Source: JARLGU01 sp036504535 (GTDB lineage Bacteria > Armatimonadota > Armatimonadia > Armatimonadales > Capsulimonadaceae). Taken from it: 64,000 nucleotides of DNA. How positions within the stretch are numbered: position 1 is the stretch's first letter; the number at the start of each line of letters is the position of its first letter. The position numbers were made by a program, and so were the translations under genes. The stretch covers positions 46,934 to 110,933 of the forward strand of contig DASXUY010000045.1 in assembly GCA_036504535.1 (NCBI GenBank), read 5' to 3'. Positions 27,347 through 35,390 of the stretch are shown one piece after another. Below the pieces are notes generated by a model, which saw nothing but the letters and a program-made list of their open reading frames with translations, was not told the DNA's origin and did no database searches.

Positions 27347-28555
27347 CTACGAAATGCGTGGCGACTCTGGGCTCGGGCCGCGCCCGATGCCAACGCCAGC
27401 TATTGCGGGCAAGTCGGTGGACTGCCGGGCGATGACATGTCCCGGCACCTTGATATTGATCGGGCCGGGTTCGCCCGCTATAAGGCGGCACAGCAGGTGA
27501 GCCGCGCGGCGACCTAGCCTCTCGTTCGGAAGCTGTATCGACGTAAGTCCTGCGAGTCGTGCCGAGTTCTTATCGTCGAACCCCATCAGAGCGTAGTCAC
27601 GGCCAGGTTCAAGCCCTTTCCTTCGGAGCGCATCTCGAAGACCGATGGCTATAGAGTCATTGGCGGCAAGCACAGCGTCGTAGGGGAAGTCACCTGCGAG
27701 CATTTGCTCAGCGAAATCGAACGAATCTTGGTAGTACTGCGGGTCACTGTGAAATGGCGCTCGAATACCATCGCCGACAAGACCATCACCAATGATTGAT
27801 GTGAACGCATAGTCGGGTAACCCAGCCGCCTTCACTCCGTCCCGTGCCCCAGATGCACGATCAATGGCCCACGAAATTCCGTAAGGCGAGAAGGCGAGAA
27901 TGCGGCGGCATCCCTTTCCTATCAGGTGTTCCGCAGCAAGTTCACCCCAGTGAAAGTTGTCGTAGTACGCTGTCGAAACCGGTAGCGCGAGGTCCTGTCC
28001 AACAGCAAAAACGATTGGTAATTTAGCCAGTGCCGGATCCGAAAGGCATTCGTCAATCTGCTCTCGATCTTCTTCGTGAACGACTACGACACCCGTCACA
28101 CCCTGATCAAGGAGCGCATGAAGTCCTTCGGCCAAACGTATTCGTGAACCGTCGCGCCGGTGAATGTTCTGGCACACCGATGTCCCCGCATGCGCGGCTA
28201 TTGCGCGCTCAGCCGACTTCACAACCGCCGCGTTCTCACTACCAGGTTCGTCCCAGTTGTCGCACCATGCTCGGGCGAGTATACCAACGAGACCCGGACT
28301 GACCACAGGTGTCGCACCACCATCGACACCCCCCGCTACAAATGTACCGCGACCATTCTCTGTCCGCAGTAGCCCTTCCGCGACAAGCTCATCAATAGCG
28401 TTCTGTATTGTCAACGGAGCCGCATCGTATTCGGCGGACAGCATACGGCGACCAGGCAACGTCGCGCCAGGCGAATACTTGCCGTCACGGATTCGCTTGC
28501 GGATCTGCTCCGCGACGCGAGAATGCTTGGGTTGTCGAGCTTGGATAGTCGCCAT
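27347..28555 (-). CDS. GntR-HTH / LacI-sensor transcriptional regulator, module C
   Basis: A 402-residue regulator: GntR winged helix about residues 8-80 (RVAEQIRKRIRDGKYSPG, AAPLTIQNAIDELVAEGLLRTENGRGTFVAG) and a LacI/GalR-type sensor domain about 90-385 (GVTGVVVVHEEDREQ, AEHLIGKGCRRILAFSP, DAVLAANDSIAIGLRDAL, LMGFDDKNSARLAGLTSIQLP). Divergent in sequence from regulators A and B, so a different sugar is likely. Its promoter at 28584-28612 is flanked by two near-identical 16-bp boxes, the arrangement expected for a looping auto-repressor. Confidence 0.92.
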   Translation of the reverse strand: MATIQARQPKHSRVAEQIRKRIRDGKYSPGATLPGRRMLSAEYDAAPLTIQNAIDELVAEGLLRTENGRGTFVAGGVDGGATPVVSPGLVGILARAWCDNWDEPGSENAAVVKSAERAIAAHAGTSVCQNIHRRDGSRIRLAEGLHALLDQGVTGVVVVHEEDREQIDECLSDPALAKLPIVFAVGQDLALPVSTAYYDNFHWGELAAEHLIGKGCRRILAFSPYGISWAIDRASGARDGVKAAGLPDYAFTSIIGDGLVGDGIRAPFHSDPQYYQDSFDFAEQMLAGDFPYDAVLAANDSIAIGLRDALRRKGLEPGRDYALMGFDDKNSARLAGLTSIQLPNERLGRRAAHLLCRLIAGEPGPINIKVPGHVIARQSTDLPAIAGVGIGRGPSPESPRIS

Positions 28556-28557
28556 AG

Positions 28558-28645
28558 TGTACAGATCAATTCAATTCAGCCAGATTATATCATGGTAGCC
28601 AAGCACTGTCAACAACAGAATGCATAAAATGTATCGATCAGTTCA
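28558..28645. promoter_or_regulatory. Paired operator boxes at regulator C
   Basis: TGTACAGATCAATTCA at 28558-28573 and TGTATCGATCAGTTCA at 28630-28645 agree at 13 of 16 positions, are in direct orientation 72 bp apart, and lie on either side of the promoter. Good candidates for the binding sites of the adjacent regulator. Confidence 0.6.
28584..28612 (-). promoter_or_regulatory. Sigma-70 promoter of regulator C
   Basis: On the minus strand: TTGACA (28612-28607), 17-nt spacer, TATAAT (28589-28584) with extended -10 (TGATATAAT). Leader of only about 20 nt. Confidence 0.85.
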
Positions 28646-28652
28646 AAATACA

Positions 28653-28692
28653 ATGCCCGGTTCGCTTCCCAATCGGGAAATGAACCGGGCAT
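28653..28692 (-). terminator. Terminator-like hairpin after the cyclophilin gene
   Basis: Perfect 11-bp outer arms (ATGCCCGGTTC and GAACCGGGCAT) with inner TTCCC/GGGAA arms and a GATT loop, 22 bp after the cyclophilin stop. The following T-run is weak (ATTGTATTTT on the minus strand). Confidence 0.65.
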
Positions 28693-28714
28693 TGGATCAA
28701 ATTGCGGACGGCTG

Positions 28715-29302
28715 CTACTTCTTAACCGTCACCGAAGTCATCTTATCACCCTGCTGAATCTTCGCAGCGACGTCAAGACCCGATATCACCTGACCAAAAA
28801 CAGCATAGTTGCCATCGAGGAAGTGAACAGGGTTGACGCAGATGTAGAACTGGCTGCCTGCCGAGTTCGGATCGCCCGAGCGAGCCATGGCCAGAGCGCC
28901 AGCGTTGTGCTTGAGCGGGTTGTTGACGTGGTTATTAAGGAACTCGCCCTTGATATTCCAACCAGGTCCGCCTGTTCCGTCACCCTTCGGATCACCACCC
29001 TGCACGATACGGCTCGGCGAGCTGCCATCGAGGTCGGCGATGCGATGGAATGTGAGACCGTCATAGAACTTGTTGTTGATCAGCTTGAGGAAGTTCTTTG
29101 TCGACTCAGGAGCTTCTTGCGGGAACAGCTTCATGAGGATCTTTCCGAGCGGCTTGCCCTCATGCGAGACCTGCATCACAACGATTGGGTTGGCGTCAGC
29201 GGCCTTTGCAGGACCGGCCGGCGCATCGGCCGCACGAGCGGGAAGGGCTAAACTGAAGAGCAGAGCAAAAAGGCCCAAAGACAACTGCTTTGAATTCAAC
29301 AT
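28715..29302 (-). CDS. Secreted cyclophilin-type peptidyl-prolyl isomerase
   Basis: A 195-residue protein. ATG 29302 has AAGGAG 8 bases upstream and gives signal peptide MLNSKQLSLGLFALLFSLAL ending near ARA-A. The mature part is a cyclophilin: FPQEAPESTKNFLKLINNKFYDGLTFHRI (split here by family blocks), IVQGGDPKGDGTGGPG, NAGALAMARSGDPNSAGSQF and FLDGNYAVFGQV. These are the standard catalytic-site blocks (Arg in FHR, Gln in GSQF). It probably helps folding of exported proteins; its position between modules C and D may be chance. Confidence 0.95.
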   Translation of the reverse strand: MLNSKQLSLGLFALLFSLALPARAADAPAGPAKAADANPIVVMQVSHEGKPLGKILMKLFPQEAPESTKNFLKLINNKFYDGLTFHRIADLDGSSPSRIVQGGDPKGDGTGGPGWNIKGEFLNNHVNNPLKHNAGALAMARSGDPNSAGSQFYICVNPVHFLDGNYAVFGQVISGLDVAAKIQQGDKMTSVTVKK

Positions 29303-29452
29303 AAGGGATTCTCCTTCGAATCGTACTGCCATGGCTGAACGCACGGGCAGCAGCGATAGTTCTCATACAATCGACGCGCCTGAGCGGGATTATGTTCCAC
29401 GCAATCGCGATAACATCGGTCTCACGCTTGTCGAAAAACGATACGACACCAG

Positions 29453-29461
29453 ATTATATCA
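29453..29461 (-). promoter_or_regulatory. Extended -10 promoter of the cyclophilin gene
   Basis: TGATATAAT on the minus strand, with no good -35 box. It predicts a leader of about 145 nt. It lies about 40 bp from the divergent promoter of regulator D. Confidence 0.5.
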
Positions 29462-29501
29462 CGCAATGCCACCGAACCGTCCCAAGAGGTCAAGTTCGCT
29501 G

Positions 29502-29530
29502 TTGACAACTTGGATAAGACATGTTACAAT
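29502..29530 (+). promoter_or_regulatory. Sigma-70 promoter of regulator D
   Basis: TTGACA (29502-29507), 17-nt spacer, TACAAT (29525-29530) with extended -10 (TGTTACAAT). Leader of about 33 nt to ATG 29570. Confidence 0.85.
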
Positions 29531-29557
29531 TCATTCATCAACCTGAATGACCATTCA
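29529..29557. promoter_or_regulatory. Likely operator of regulator D
   Basis: Inverted repeat TGAATG / CATTCA with a 2-nt centre at 29544-29557, just downstream of the predicted transcription start, with an ATTCATTCA half-site run directly upstream. Confidence 0.5.
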
Positions 29558-29569
29558 CGAATCGTATTT

Positions 29570-30766
29570 ATGAAAGCACGCGTCGGCAAAACAGCACATC
29601 ACGAGATACAGGATCGCCTGCACGCCAGGATCCAGCGCGGCGAATGGCCAGCAGGAGCAGCGGTGCCCAGCTGCCAAACTCTCGCGAGCGAGTATGGGGT
29701 GGCCGTAGGCACCGTGCACATGGCTATGCGATCTCTAGCCAATGACGAGGTCGTTACAACCGTGCCCGGACGCGGTACGTTCGTGTCCACCCACTACGCG
29801 AAGTCGTTTCCAACCAGCAGCGCAGCAACGCTGCTCCGCGTCGCGATCGTCGCTGGCATTGGCGGTGAGTTCGCCTTAACTGGACCTAACCGCGGGATTT
29901 GGGCTACGATCAGCTCAATTGAGCGCTCGTGCGGCGACCTGGGCGGCACCTCGTCGCTTGTACGTCGGGAGGTGGACGGAGAGGACTGGGAGCCTTTTGC
30001 GGTTTCCCTAGATCGCGTAGATTGGGAAAATGTCGAAGGAGCAATCGTCCTCGCAGGTGGAATGGATGTCTCTGCGGCTGGCAATCTTGTGGCCGCAGTT
30101 CGAGCTGCACGAAAGCCGGTTGTTTGCCTTACTTCTGGGGCATTGCCAGGAATAGTGCCTCATGTCTTCGAAGACAACCGATTCGGTGGATATGTTGCTG
30201 CTCGGCACCTAATCGACAAAGGGCATCGCGAATTCTCATTTCTTGAACCGATGGGAGCGTGTTGGGCTGATGACCGCGCCCTTGGCGCGCGAGATGCACT
30301 GATTGAAGCCGGGATCACGCCCAATGCCCTCACTGTGGTCCCGCCGAGAGAAACAACGCCACCGATTAACGAAGCAGGTCGCGTTACATTCGACAAAATG
30401 CGTGATGCATCCCGGCAAATTGCAGCTGAATTACTTGGATCCGGCTCAATCCCATCCGCTATCATCGCCGCGAACGATGCGGTCGCTATGGGGTTCATTG
30501 ACATTGCCAAGGACTGCGGATTCAATCACGGTATCGACTACGCAATCGCCGGGTTTGACAATAGTGATTATGCGCGGGATGCTCAGGTCACCAGTATGGA
30601 ACCGCCATGGCAAACCATGGCTGAGGAAGCAGTGCGTCTGCTGAGTTCCACGGTGCTTGGTAAGCACACCAGTACCCAGGTACGAGTTCGTCCTCACTTG
30701 GTCCCCCGCGCCTCTACCTCGCGCGACGCGCGTGATATGTCTACAAAACTAGGACGCTTATCTTAA
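29570..30766 (+). CDS. GntR-HTH / LacI-sensor transcriptional regulator, module D
   Basis: A 398-residue regulator. I use ATG 29570 (MKARVGKTAHHEIQDRLHAR), which lies after the predicted transcription start; the frame is open 20 codons further upstream, through the -10 box. GntR winged helix about residues 10-80 (LHARIQRGEWPAGAAVPSCQ, EYGVAVGTVHMAMRSLANDE, PGRGTFVS); LacI-type sensor about 90-380 (VPHVFEDNRFGGYVAARHLI, AIIAANDAVAMGFIDIA, AIAGFDNSDYARDAQVTSME). First gene of the only plus-strand module. Confidence 0.92.
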   Translation: MKARVGKTAHHEIQDRLHARIQRGEWPAGAAVPSCQTLASEYGVAVGTVHMAMRSLANDEVVTTVPGRGTFVSTHYAKSFPTSSAATLLRVAIVAGIGGEFALTGPNRGIWATISSIERSCGDLGGTSSLVRREVDGEDWEPFAVSLDRVDWENVEGAIVLAGGMDVSAAGNLVAAVRAARKPVVCLTSGALPGIVPHVFEDNRFGGYVAARHLIDKGHREFSFLEPMGACWADDRALGARDALIEAGITPNALTVVPPRETTPPINEAGRVTFDKMRDASRQIAAELLGSGSIPSAIIAANDAVAMGFIDIAKDCGFNHGIDYAIAGFDNSDYARDAQVTSMEPPWQTMAEEAVRLLSSTVLGKHTSTQVRVRPHLVPRASTSRDARDMSTKLGRLS

Positions 30767-30788
30767 GCATTACAGGGAGACACCAGAG

Positions 30789-31607
30789 ATGACATCGAAA
30801 AAGAGCGTAAACTTAGGATTTACATTGATTGAATTACTCGTAGTGATAGCTATCATAGCGATTCTCGCAGCTATACTTTTCCCTGTGTTTGCTACAGCAC
30901 GCGAAAAGGCACGACAGACAACGTGCGCCTCCAATCTGAAACAAATCGGCCTAGCGGCGATCCAATACTCCCAAGACTACGACGACGTCCCTCCGTGCGG
31001 CAACAGTAACGGATTAGGTTGGGCGGGACAGTTAGTGACATACACGAAAGTTTCTAACATCTACCTCTGTCCCGATGACAGCGTTCCCCCGCCGTATGTC
31101 TGGAACGGCAACGATAAGAGATTCCTTAACGTCTCCTACATCTACAACCAGAACCTGAGCAATTACCAGAACACCAAACCTGTCCTCCCCCTCTCCAAGT
31201 ACACCGCCCCCGCCCAAACCGTCATGATCATCGAAGGGCGCGGGGGCACAGCCAACAAGCTGGGTAACAATGTCAACAGCAACCTGATCGATCCCACTGA
31301 GACCAAAAGCCCGTGCGGCTCTGGCGGTAGTATTAACGGTGGCGGCAGTTGGGCAGTCGGCTTGTTCTTTGGACGAGGTGTACCGACAACCTGCTCGGCC
31401 CAGTGGCCCACTTGTGCTGCAGCTCACGAAAGCGGCTCTAACTTCCTTGCCTGCGACGGACACGTCAAATTCCTATCAGGCTCTCTGGTCAGTTCCGGCG
31501 GACCTGCCAACAATCCCACCGATGCGCAGTCGGTCCTCGCGGCGGGCACGCAGAATATGACAGATGGCAACGGTAACCGCTGCACGATGACTTTCAGCAA
31601 TATATAG
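30789..31607 (+). CDS. H-X9-DG (DUF1559) pseudopilin, module D
   Basis: A 272-residue pseudopilin: MTSKKSVNLG-FTLIELLVVIAIIAIL, ATAREKARQTTCASNLKQIG, CPDDSVPPPYV, and C-terminal H-ESGSNFLAC-DGHVKFLSG (H-X9-DG). An AGGGAGA ribosome site lies about 8 bases before the ATG. It starts 22 bp after regulator D and ends 9 bp before the beta-helix gene, the tightest packing of the six modules, so all three are one transcript. Confidence 0.93.
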   Translation: MTSKKSVNLGFTLIELLVVIAIIAILAAILFPVFATAREKARQTTCASNLKQIGLAAIQYSQDYDDVPPCGNSNGLGWAGQLVTYTKVSNIYLCPDDSVPPPYVWNGNDKRFLNVSYIYNQNLSNYQNTKPVLPLSKYTAPAQTVMIIEGRGGTANKLGNNVNSNLIDPTETKSPCGSGGSINGGGSWAVGLFFGRGVPTTCSAQWPTCAAAHESGSNFLACDGHVKFLSGSLVSSGGPANNPTDAQSVLAAGTQNMTDGNGNRCTMTFSNI

Positions 31608-31616
31608 GATCTAACT

Positions 31617-33398
31617 TTGTCTAGAATACAAAAAATGGCAATGCCAGTAACTGTAGCTGCCCTTCTCGCATTTGCTTCACTGCCAGCTTCTGCGTCGACG
31701 ATTGGGGATCCGGCTCATCCAGAGTTGCTCCAATCCGCCATCACTGACGCAATCGCCGGTGGCGCGAAACACATCACCGTGACACCCGGCAAGTACATGC
31801 TCGGGACACCTGGGTTGAAGCTTGTCGGATTGCGTGACGTCATGATCGACGCCTACAAGGTCGAGCTTGTCTCACAAGACTACAACAACGATACGATTAC
31901 GTTCAAGTACTGCACGAATGTCACGTTTCGTGGCGCGACCGCTCATTGCGCCTCACCCCAAACAGGCCAAGGCAGGATAGTCTCAATAGGCGCTGACGCA
32001 GGCGGGTCCTATTACCAGGTGAAGCTGGACGACGGCTACCCCAGAAACGCTGATTTCAAGATCGCGTACTTCATGGACCCGGTCACCAAAAAGATGAAAG
32101 CTGGCACCGACGCCTTTCACGCGAAATCCGTCGTAGCCGAAGCGACTCCGGGGCTGGTCAAGGTCTATCGGAACGCTCCCGCCAATGTCGCGCCAAACCC
32201 GTTCATCGCAATCGGTGATTACCTCGTCTGCCGCGGACCGGGAAGGATGATGTTCTCAGTAGGCGAATGCTCCAACTGCACGTTCCAAGACATCACAATC
32301 TACTGGGGATCTCTCTTTGGCTTCATCGACACACGAGGCGATGGCGCGAACCGCTACATACACGACACCATCACATACGGGCCGCCTCCTCCCGGTGGCA
32401 CCGCCGTTCCGATGCTTTCCCAAACTGCCGATGGCCTTCATAGTGCCGGAACCAAAATCGGTCCATTAGTGAAGGATTGCACCTTCGAAGGCATGCCCGA
32501 CGACGCCATCGCAGTTCACGGAAACTTCGATAAGATCTACCAATGCACTGGCTACAAGCTAGTCGTGTCCATGTATCGCGATATATACACGCAGTTCCGG
32601 GCTGGGGAGCCGGTCCGGCTAAGCGACGACGCGACGAGCCGCTTCGAAGAGGCCATGGTAACTGCCGTTTCTCCGTCCGATTATCTCTCACCCGCCGACC
32701 CAGCCAAGCCCGACTCCAAGCCCGGCAAGTGCGTCGAGATCACACTCGACCACCCCGTCACTTTTCCAGCTGGGGCTCTCGCCAGCAATCCGTCCCGCTG
32801 CGGCGCAGGCTATAAGCTGATCGGGAACACCATCCGCAACCACATGGCGCGTGGCATGCTGCTCAAGGCCGACAATGGCCTTGTCGAGAACAACACAATC
32901 GATGGAAGCACAATTGCCGCAATCGTCGTTCTCCCGCAGCCGAGTTGGGGCGAAGGTGGGTTTAGCCGAAACGTGGTCATTCGGCGTAACACTATCCGCA
33001 ACACTGGCTACGCCATGACGGGGCCCAAAAGCGGCTATCCAGGAGCGATCACCGTCGCCGGTAACGGGAACATGGCGAACGAGAACATCACGATTGAAGA
33101 GAACCGGTTTGAGGGCTTGACGCTCGACGCCATCTCTGTTGCGGATACCAAGAACGTCAAAATCCGGGGCAACACCATGATCGACTGTTTTCGCTCGCCC
33201 AGCATACCCGGCGCAATCGCATCCGAACGTGGAGCCGACCCGACCGCCCTCATCTGGATAGCCAACTGCGACGGCGTCTCCATCAGTAAGAACACTGCCC
33301 GGAACATGGGAGAGTTTGGCAAAAGGGGAGTTGCAGTCGCCGCAACTGCGAAGAACGTCACCGGAGTGGATGACGGCGTGACATTCCAGAAGCGGTAG
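31617..33398 (+). CDS. Secreted right-handed beta-helix polysaccharide-active protein, module D
   Basis: A 593-residue protein. The start is probably TTG 31617 (MSRIQKMAMPVTVAALLAFA), which has AGGA 8 bases upstream, overlapping the pseudopilin stop; ATG 31635 lacks a ribosome site. Signal peptide ends near ASA-S. The rest is a parallel beta-helix with repeated N-NTI-N-type rungs (IGNTIRNHMARGMLLKA, VENNTIDGSTIAAI, IRRNTIRNTGYAM, IRGNTMIDCFR). The block ADGLHSAGTKIGPLVKDCTF followed by EGMPDDAIAVHGNF, with paired Asp residues, looks like the active-site region of beta-helix glycosidases of the GH110/GH120 kind. Family call is tentative. Confidence 0.82.
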   Translation: MSRIQKMAMPVTVAALLAFASLPASASTIGDPAHPELLQSAITDAIAGGAKHITVTPGKYMLGTPGLKLVGLRDVMIDAYKVELVSQDYNNDTITFKYCTNVTFRGATAHCASPQTGQGRIVSIGADAGGSYYQVKLDDGYPRNADFKIAYFMDPVTKKMKAGTDAFHAKSVVAEATPGLVKVYRNAPANVAPNPFIAIGDYLVCRGPGRMMFSVGECSNCTFQDITIYWGSLFGFIDTRGDGANRYIHDTITYGPPPPGGTAVPMLSQTADGLHSAGTKIGPLVKDCTFEGMPDDAIAVHGNFDKIYQCTGYKLVVSMYRDIYTQFRAGEPVRLSDDATSRFEEAMVTAVSPSDYLSPADPAKPDSKPGKCVEITLDHPVTFPAGALASNPSRCGAGYKLIGNTIRNHMARGMLLKADNGLVENNTIDGSTIAAIVVLPQPSWGEGGFSRNVVIRRNTIRNTGYAMTGPKSGYPGAITVAGNGNMANENITIEENRFEGLTLDAISVADTKNVKIRGNTMIDCFRSPSIPGAIASERGADPTALIWIANCDGVSISKNTARNMGEFGKRGVAVAATAKNVTGVDDGVTFQKR

Positions 33399-33413
33399 CC
33401 GCGTTCACCACAC

Positions 33414-33453
33414 AAAAAGGCCCTCGATGAGCGACTATTGCTCGTCGAGGGCC
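33414..33453 (-). terminator. Terminator of pyrG, possibly shared with module D
   Basis: 14-nt arms GGCCCTCGATGAGC and GCTCGTCGAGGGCC (one wobble) with a 7-nt loop. On the minus strand it is followed by TTTTTGTG, fitting pyrG; on the plus strand it is the only hairpin after the beta-helix gene, without a T-run. Confidence 0.85.
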
Positions 33454-33474
33454 CCTTACCTTACGTATCCCTAT

Positions 33475-35115
33475 TTACCCTGCGCTCGACCCACCCTTGT
33501 GGGTGAGCGCCGCGTCAATCAGCCCCGCGAACAGCGGATGGGCCCGGTTTGGGCGGCTCTTGAACTCGGGATGGAACTGCGTGGCGATGAAGTACGGGTG
33601 CGACGGCAGCTCGATGATCTCGACCAGTCGGTAGTCGGGCGAGACGCCGCTGAAGACCAGCCCGGCGCGCGACATCTGCTCGCGGTACTCGTTGTTGACC
33701 TCGAAGCGGTGTCGATGGCGCTCGTCCACCGATTCGGAACCGTAGCGGTTACCGGCCAGTGTCCCAGCCGACAGGCGGCAGGGGTACGAGCCCAATCGCA
33801 TCGACGCGCCCTTGTCCTGGATGTTGCGCTGCTCGGGAAGCAGGTGAATCACCGGATGCGGGCTGTCGGGCGCGACCTCTTCGGTGTTGGCGCCCTTGAG
33901 CTTGCAGACGTTGCGTGCGAACTCGATCACGGCCATCTGCATACCGTAGCAGATACCAAGGAACGGGAGCCCATTCTCGCGAGCGTACTTAATGGCCTTG
34001 ATCTTGCCTTCGGTGCCGCGCGAGCCAAATCCGGGGCCGACCACTAGCGCGTGTACATCGGCCAGGCGCGATGCGACATCAGCGCTGGATGCGTCGTCCA
34101 ACTCTTCGCTGTCAATCCAAACCTGCTCGATACCGACATCGTTGCTGATGCCCGCATGCTTGAGGGATTCGGCGATGGAGATGTACGCGTCGCCATTGGC
34201 GACATACTTGCCAACAATCGCCACCTTCATGAACTGGTTCGCAGGCTGCTTGACGCGCCGAACGATCTCCTGCCAATCGGCAAGGTTCGACGGGCTGTCG
34301 GGCAGCTTGAGGCGCTCGACGACAATACGTGCAAGGCCCTCGTTCTCGAAGTGGATCGGGCATTCGTAAACCGTCTCAGTGTCGCGCGCTTCGATAACTG
34401 CTTCTTTGTCGACGTCGGTGAAGAGAGAGATCTTTTCCTTCATCTCGTCGTTCAACGCCAGCTTCGTGCGGCAGATGAGGATGTCCGGCTGGATACCGAT
34501 TTCGCGCAGCTTGACCACAGAGTGCTGGGTCGGCTTGGTCTTCACTTCGCCCCACGGCCCAACGTATGGGATCAGGGTGACGTGGACGTACAGCAGGTTC
34601 TCGGCGCCCACATCTTTGCGGAGCTGGCGAATGGCTTCGAGGAACGGCAGCCCCTCGATGTCGCCAACAGTTCCGCCGATTTCACCGATCAGCACATCGG
34701 CATCACTCTTCTTTCCAAGGGCGATGATACGCTCCTTGATCTCGTTGGTGATATGCGGGATCATCTGGACGGTGCCGCCCAAATAGTCGCCGCGCCGCTC
34801 TTTGGCGATCACGCTGGAGTAGATGCCGCCGGTGGTGACGGTGGAGTCGCGGGTAAGGTTGATATCGACGAAGCGCTCGTAGTGACCGAGGTCGAGGTCG
34901 GTTTCAGCGCCGTCGTCCGTCACAAACACCTCGCCGTGCTGGTACGGGTTCATCGTTCCAGCGTCGACATTGATGTAGGGATCGAGCTTCTGTACCGTGA
35001 CACTAAAGCCACGATTGCGAAGGAGACGGCCGAGGGAGGCGGTGGTGATACCTTTGCCGATCGAAGAAACGACGCCGCCGGTCACCAGAATATACTTCGT
35101 CTGTTTTTGGGTCAT
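33475..35115 (-). CDS. pyrG: CTP synthase
   Basis: A 546-residue CTP synthase, which aminates UTP to CTP with ATP and glutamine. Amidoligase domain about 1-270 with ILVTGGVVSSIGKGITTASL (P-loop), LDPYINVDAGTMNPYQHGEV and GGTVGDIEGLPFLEAIRQ; class I glutamine amidotransferase domain about 295-540 with the GICYGMQMAVIEFARN nucleophile-Cys block and HPEFKSRPNRAHPLF with the catalytic His-Glu. Length is normal for the family. Start ATG 35115 is the usual MTQKQTKYILVTGG. Housekeeping gene between modules D and E. Confidence 0.98.
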   Translation of the reverse strand: MTQKQTKYILVTGGVVSSIGKGITTASLGRLLRNRGFSVTVQKLDPYINVDAGTMNPYQHGEVFVTDDGAETDLDLGHYERFVDINLTRDSTVTTGGIYSSVIAKERRGDYLGGTVQMIPHITNEIKERIIALGKKSDADVLIGEIGGTVGDIEGLPFLEAIRQLRKDVGAENLLYVHVTLIPYVGPWGEVKTKPTQHSVVKLREIGIQPDILICRTKLALNDEMKEKISLFTDVDKEAVIEARDTETVYECPIHFENEGLARIVVERLKLPDSPSNLADWQEIVRRVKQPANQFMKVAIVGKYVANGDAYISIAESLKHAGISNDVGIEQVWIDSEELDDASSADVASRLADVHALVVGPGFGSRGTEGKIKAIKYARENGLPFLGICYGMQMAVIEFARNVCKLKGANTEEVAPDSPHPVIHLLPEQRNIQDKGASMRLGSYPCRLSAGTLAGNRYGSESVDERHRHRFEVNNEYREQMSRAGLVFSGVSPDYRLVEIIELPSHPYFIATQFHPEFKSRPNRAHPLFAGLIDAALTHKGGSSAG

Positions 35116-35326
35116 GACGTATCATATTATACTTCAAATCGATTGCGGAATCACCGCGTCGGTGTTTGCGATTCCTGCAAACCAGATTCTAAGTGCTTCC
35201 TCGGTGCGTGGACGGCGATGAATATTCATGGCATTCCATTTTATTTTTATTCAACGCATACGGCCAACAGATTACGTTTTAGGATCACAATCGCCAGGTA
35301 CTTTGCCTTTCATCGACTACACTGTT

Positions 35327-35355
35327 ATGTTACCACAAAAGAAATAAACTGTCAA
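35327..35355 (-). promoter_or_regulatory. Candidate pyrG promoter with a long leader
   Basis: On the minus strand: TTGACA (35355-35350), 17-nt spacer, TAACAT (35332-35327). It implies a leader of about 205 nt. A second TATAAT at 35131-35126, directly before the gene, is an alternative but has a poor -35 and almost no leader. Confidence 0.5.
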
Positions 35356-35390
35356 TTTTTATTTCTATGAATCTTACTTGTAACGTACAT

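Noticed and set aside
31339..31560. Frames antisense to or overlapping the module genes (several, 60-340 codons)
   Set aside because: They are shadows of strongly supported genes with clear domains and follow from the high GC content.
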